From an uncultured Bacilli bacterium (lineage in GTDB: Bacteria > Bacillota_I > Bacilli_A > RF39 > UBA660): a stretch of DNA of 22,145 nucleotides. The notes beneath the pieces were generated by a model, which saw only the letters and a program-made list of their open reading frames with translations, was not told the DNA's origin and did not search any database. Numbering within the stretch: the first letter of the stretch is position 1; each line of letters begins with the position of its first letter. The DNA lies in the NCBI GenBank assembly GCA_947627405.1, contig CANQVY010000005.1, positions 1 through 22,145 on the forward strand. The letters run 5' to 3'. Position numbers and translations under genes: made by a program. Shown here piece by piece: positions 21,231 through 22,145 of the stretch.

Positions 21231-22134
21231 TACAGGCAACAAGTTTTATATAACTAAATCAAGAGGTGGATATTCAGACTGTATACAGGGTTATCCCACT
21301 GACTCTTGTAATGTTTTAGCAAACTGTGTTGGATACGCATGTGGAAGATTTAATGAAATAATTGGAAGCATGAAGTATCCTTCTTTAAATTGTAATGCAG
21401 AAAATTTTATTGAAAGAGCTAAAAGTTTAGGATTAAAAGTAGTAAATTATCCAACTTTAGGTGGAATCATGGTTTGGCAAAAAGGAAATACCTTAAATGG
21501 TAACGATGGTGCTGGACATGTTGCTATAGTAGAAAGAATTGATAGTGCTAATCTAATTTATACATCAGAATCAGGTTATGGTTCAAGTGCTTTCTGGAAT
21601 ACCTTAAGAAATAACAACAATGGTCGTTGGGGACAGGGAAGTGCTTATAAGTTTAGAGGATGCATTATTAATCCAGCAATTGGAGATGTTCATTATGTTG
21701 CTCCTAAGCCTGTTACACCAACTCCAGCACCTACTTTAAAATTTAAAATAGGAGATACTGTAGTAATTAATGGATATTTATATGTTAGTTCAGAATCACC
21801 TAATCCAGCAAATAAGATTAGTAACAGAACTACTAAGATAACTAGAATTGCTAAAGGTGCTAAACATCCTTATAATACTACGAATGATTTAGGATGGATG
21901 GATGAGAGTGCTATAAAACTAGCAACAAGCAACAATACTACTAGCACTACTAAACCTATTCAAGTAGGCTCTAAAGTCCAATACACAGGATATTTATACG
22001 TAGATAGTCAGGGACATGGAAGAGGTAAAAAAGTATCTGGAACTTACACAGTCTCTAAAATAGTAAATGCTCCATATGGAATCCATTTAAAGGATTGGGG
22101 CTGGGTTAAAAAATCAGATTGTAAGTTAATATGA
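21205..22134 (+). CDS. Endolysin (CHAP amidase/peptidase with two C-terminal wall-binding repeats)
   Basis: This encodes 309 residues. The N-terminal CHAP domain (about 10-155) has the nucleophile in ANCVGYACGRF (Cys41) and the general base in GAGHVAIVE (His105), and cuts peptidoglycan. A Pro/Thr linker (KPVTPTPAPT) leads to two wall-binding repeats: FKIGDTVVINGYLYVS...GWMDESAIKL (about 175-250) and VGSKVQYTGYLYVDS...GWVKKSDCKL (about 258-308). No signal peptide is visible, so export depends on the holin-like protein upstream. GAGGATGGTGA (21186-21196) precedes the ATG. The architecture is common in gut Firmicutes phages. Confidence 0.88.
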   Translation: MNARTTKPSTGNKFYITKSRGGYSDCIQGYPTDSCNVLANCVGYACGRFNEIIGSMKYPSLNCNAENFIERAKSLGLKVVNYPTLGGIMVWQKGNTLNGNDGAGHVAIVERIDSANLIYTSESGYGSSAFWNTLRNNNNGRWGQGSAYKFRGCIINPAIGDVHYVAPKPVTPTPAPTLKFKIGDTVVINGYLYVSSESPNPANKISNRTTKITRIAKGAKHPYNTTNDLGWMDESAIKLATSNNTTSTTKPIQVGSKVQYTGYLYVDSQGHGRGKKVSGTYTVSKIVNAPYGIHLKDWGWVKKSDCKLI

Positions 22135-22145
22135 GTAGAACTAGA

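Noticed and set aside
1..22145. Stop-codon reassignment, as in some gut phages and Mollicutes
   Set aside because: TAA, TAG and TGA each end several genes at sensible family lengths, with tight junctions to the next gene, and Trp is TGG.

Overview
The window is the late half of a low-GC (about 30%) tailed phage with siphovirus gene order, integrated or free. The likely host is a low-GC Firmicute or related gut Bacilli/Clostridia lineage. TAA, TAG and TGA all end well-formed genes and Trp is TGG, so no stop codon is reassigned. Every supported gene is on the + strand.

Layout. Positions 1-1389 hold the end of an early/middle module: a partial gene, two small phage proteins and a sigma-like late regulator of ArpU/RinA type. 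Positions 1390-1657 form a control region with a candidate late promoter carrying two CCCAC boxes, a leader with a terminator, and directly after it a tRNA gene. Positions 1658-7744 encode packaging and the inner head: small and large terminase, portal, minor head protein with an extra C-terminal domain, a coiled-coil protein and an ADP-ribosyltransferase-like protein. A structured non-coding stretch (7745-8077) precedes scaffold, major capsid protein and a capsid-appendage domain that a -1 frameshift could attach. Positions 9953-12238 hold connector and minor capsid genes and the major tail protein. Positions 12295-18430 hold tail chaperones, tape measure, a small tail protein and a large tail-tip protein. 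Positions 18427-20350 carry a host-like promoter, a 9x ATAC repeat and two paralogous lectin-like receptor-binding candidates. Positions 20372-22134 are the lysis region: a membrane protein, a holin-like two-helix protein, a DUF6275-like protein, a 31-codon ORF and a CHAP endolysin.

The most unusual feature is a match between the tRNA and the start codons of four late genes. The tRNA (1563-1636) folds as a complete cloverleaf with encoded CCA. It has the C1-A72 mismatch, A73 and the CGCG / CGCAACCA acceptor ends of a bacterial initiator tRNA, but its anticodon is CAG, which reads CUG. The portal, a minor capsid protein, the tape measure and a tail protein each appear to start at CTG. Each CTG is preceded by a ribosome-binding sequence, each frame is closed upstream with no ATG, GTG or TTG, and for the portal, minor capsid protein and tape measure the CTG restores an N-terminus that looks typical of the family. 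All four starts lie in the pentamer ACTGA. That pentamer is the exact reverse complement of the anticodon-loop bases TCAGT, including an unusual T at position 37. I infer that the phage carries its own CUG-initiator tRNA, made with the late transcript, that enables or boosts translation of key structural genes. Charging, formylation and use in initiation cannot be settled from sequence.
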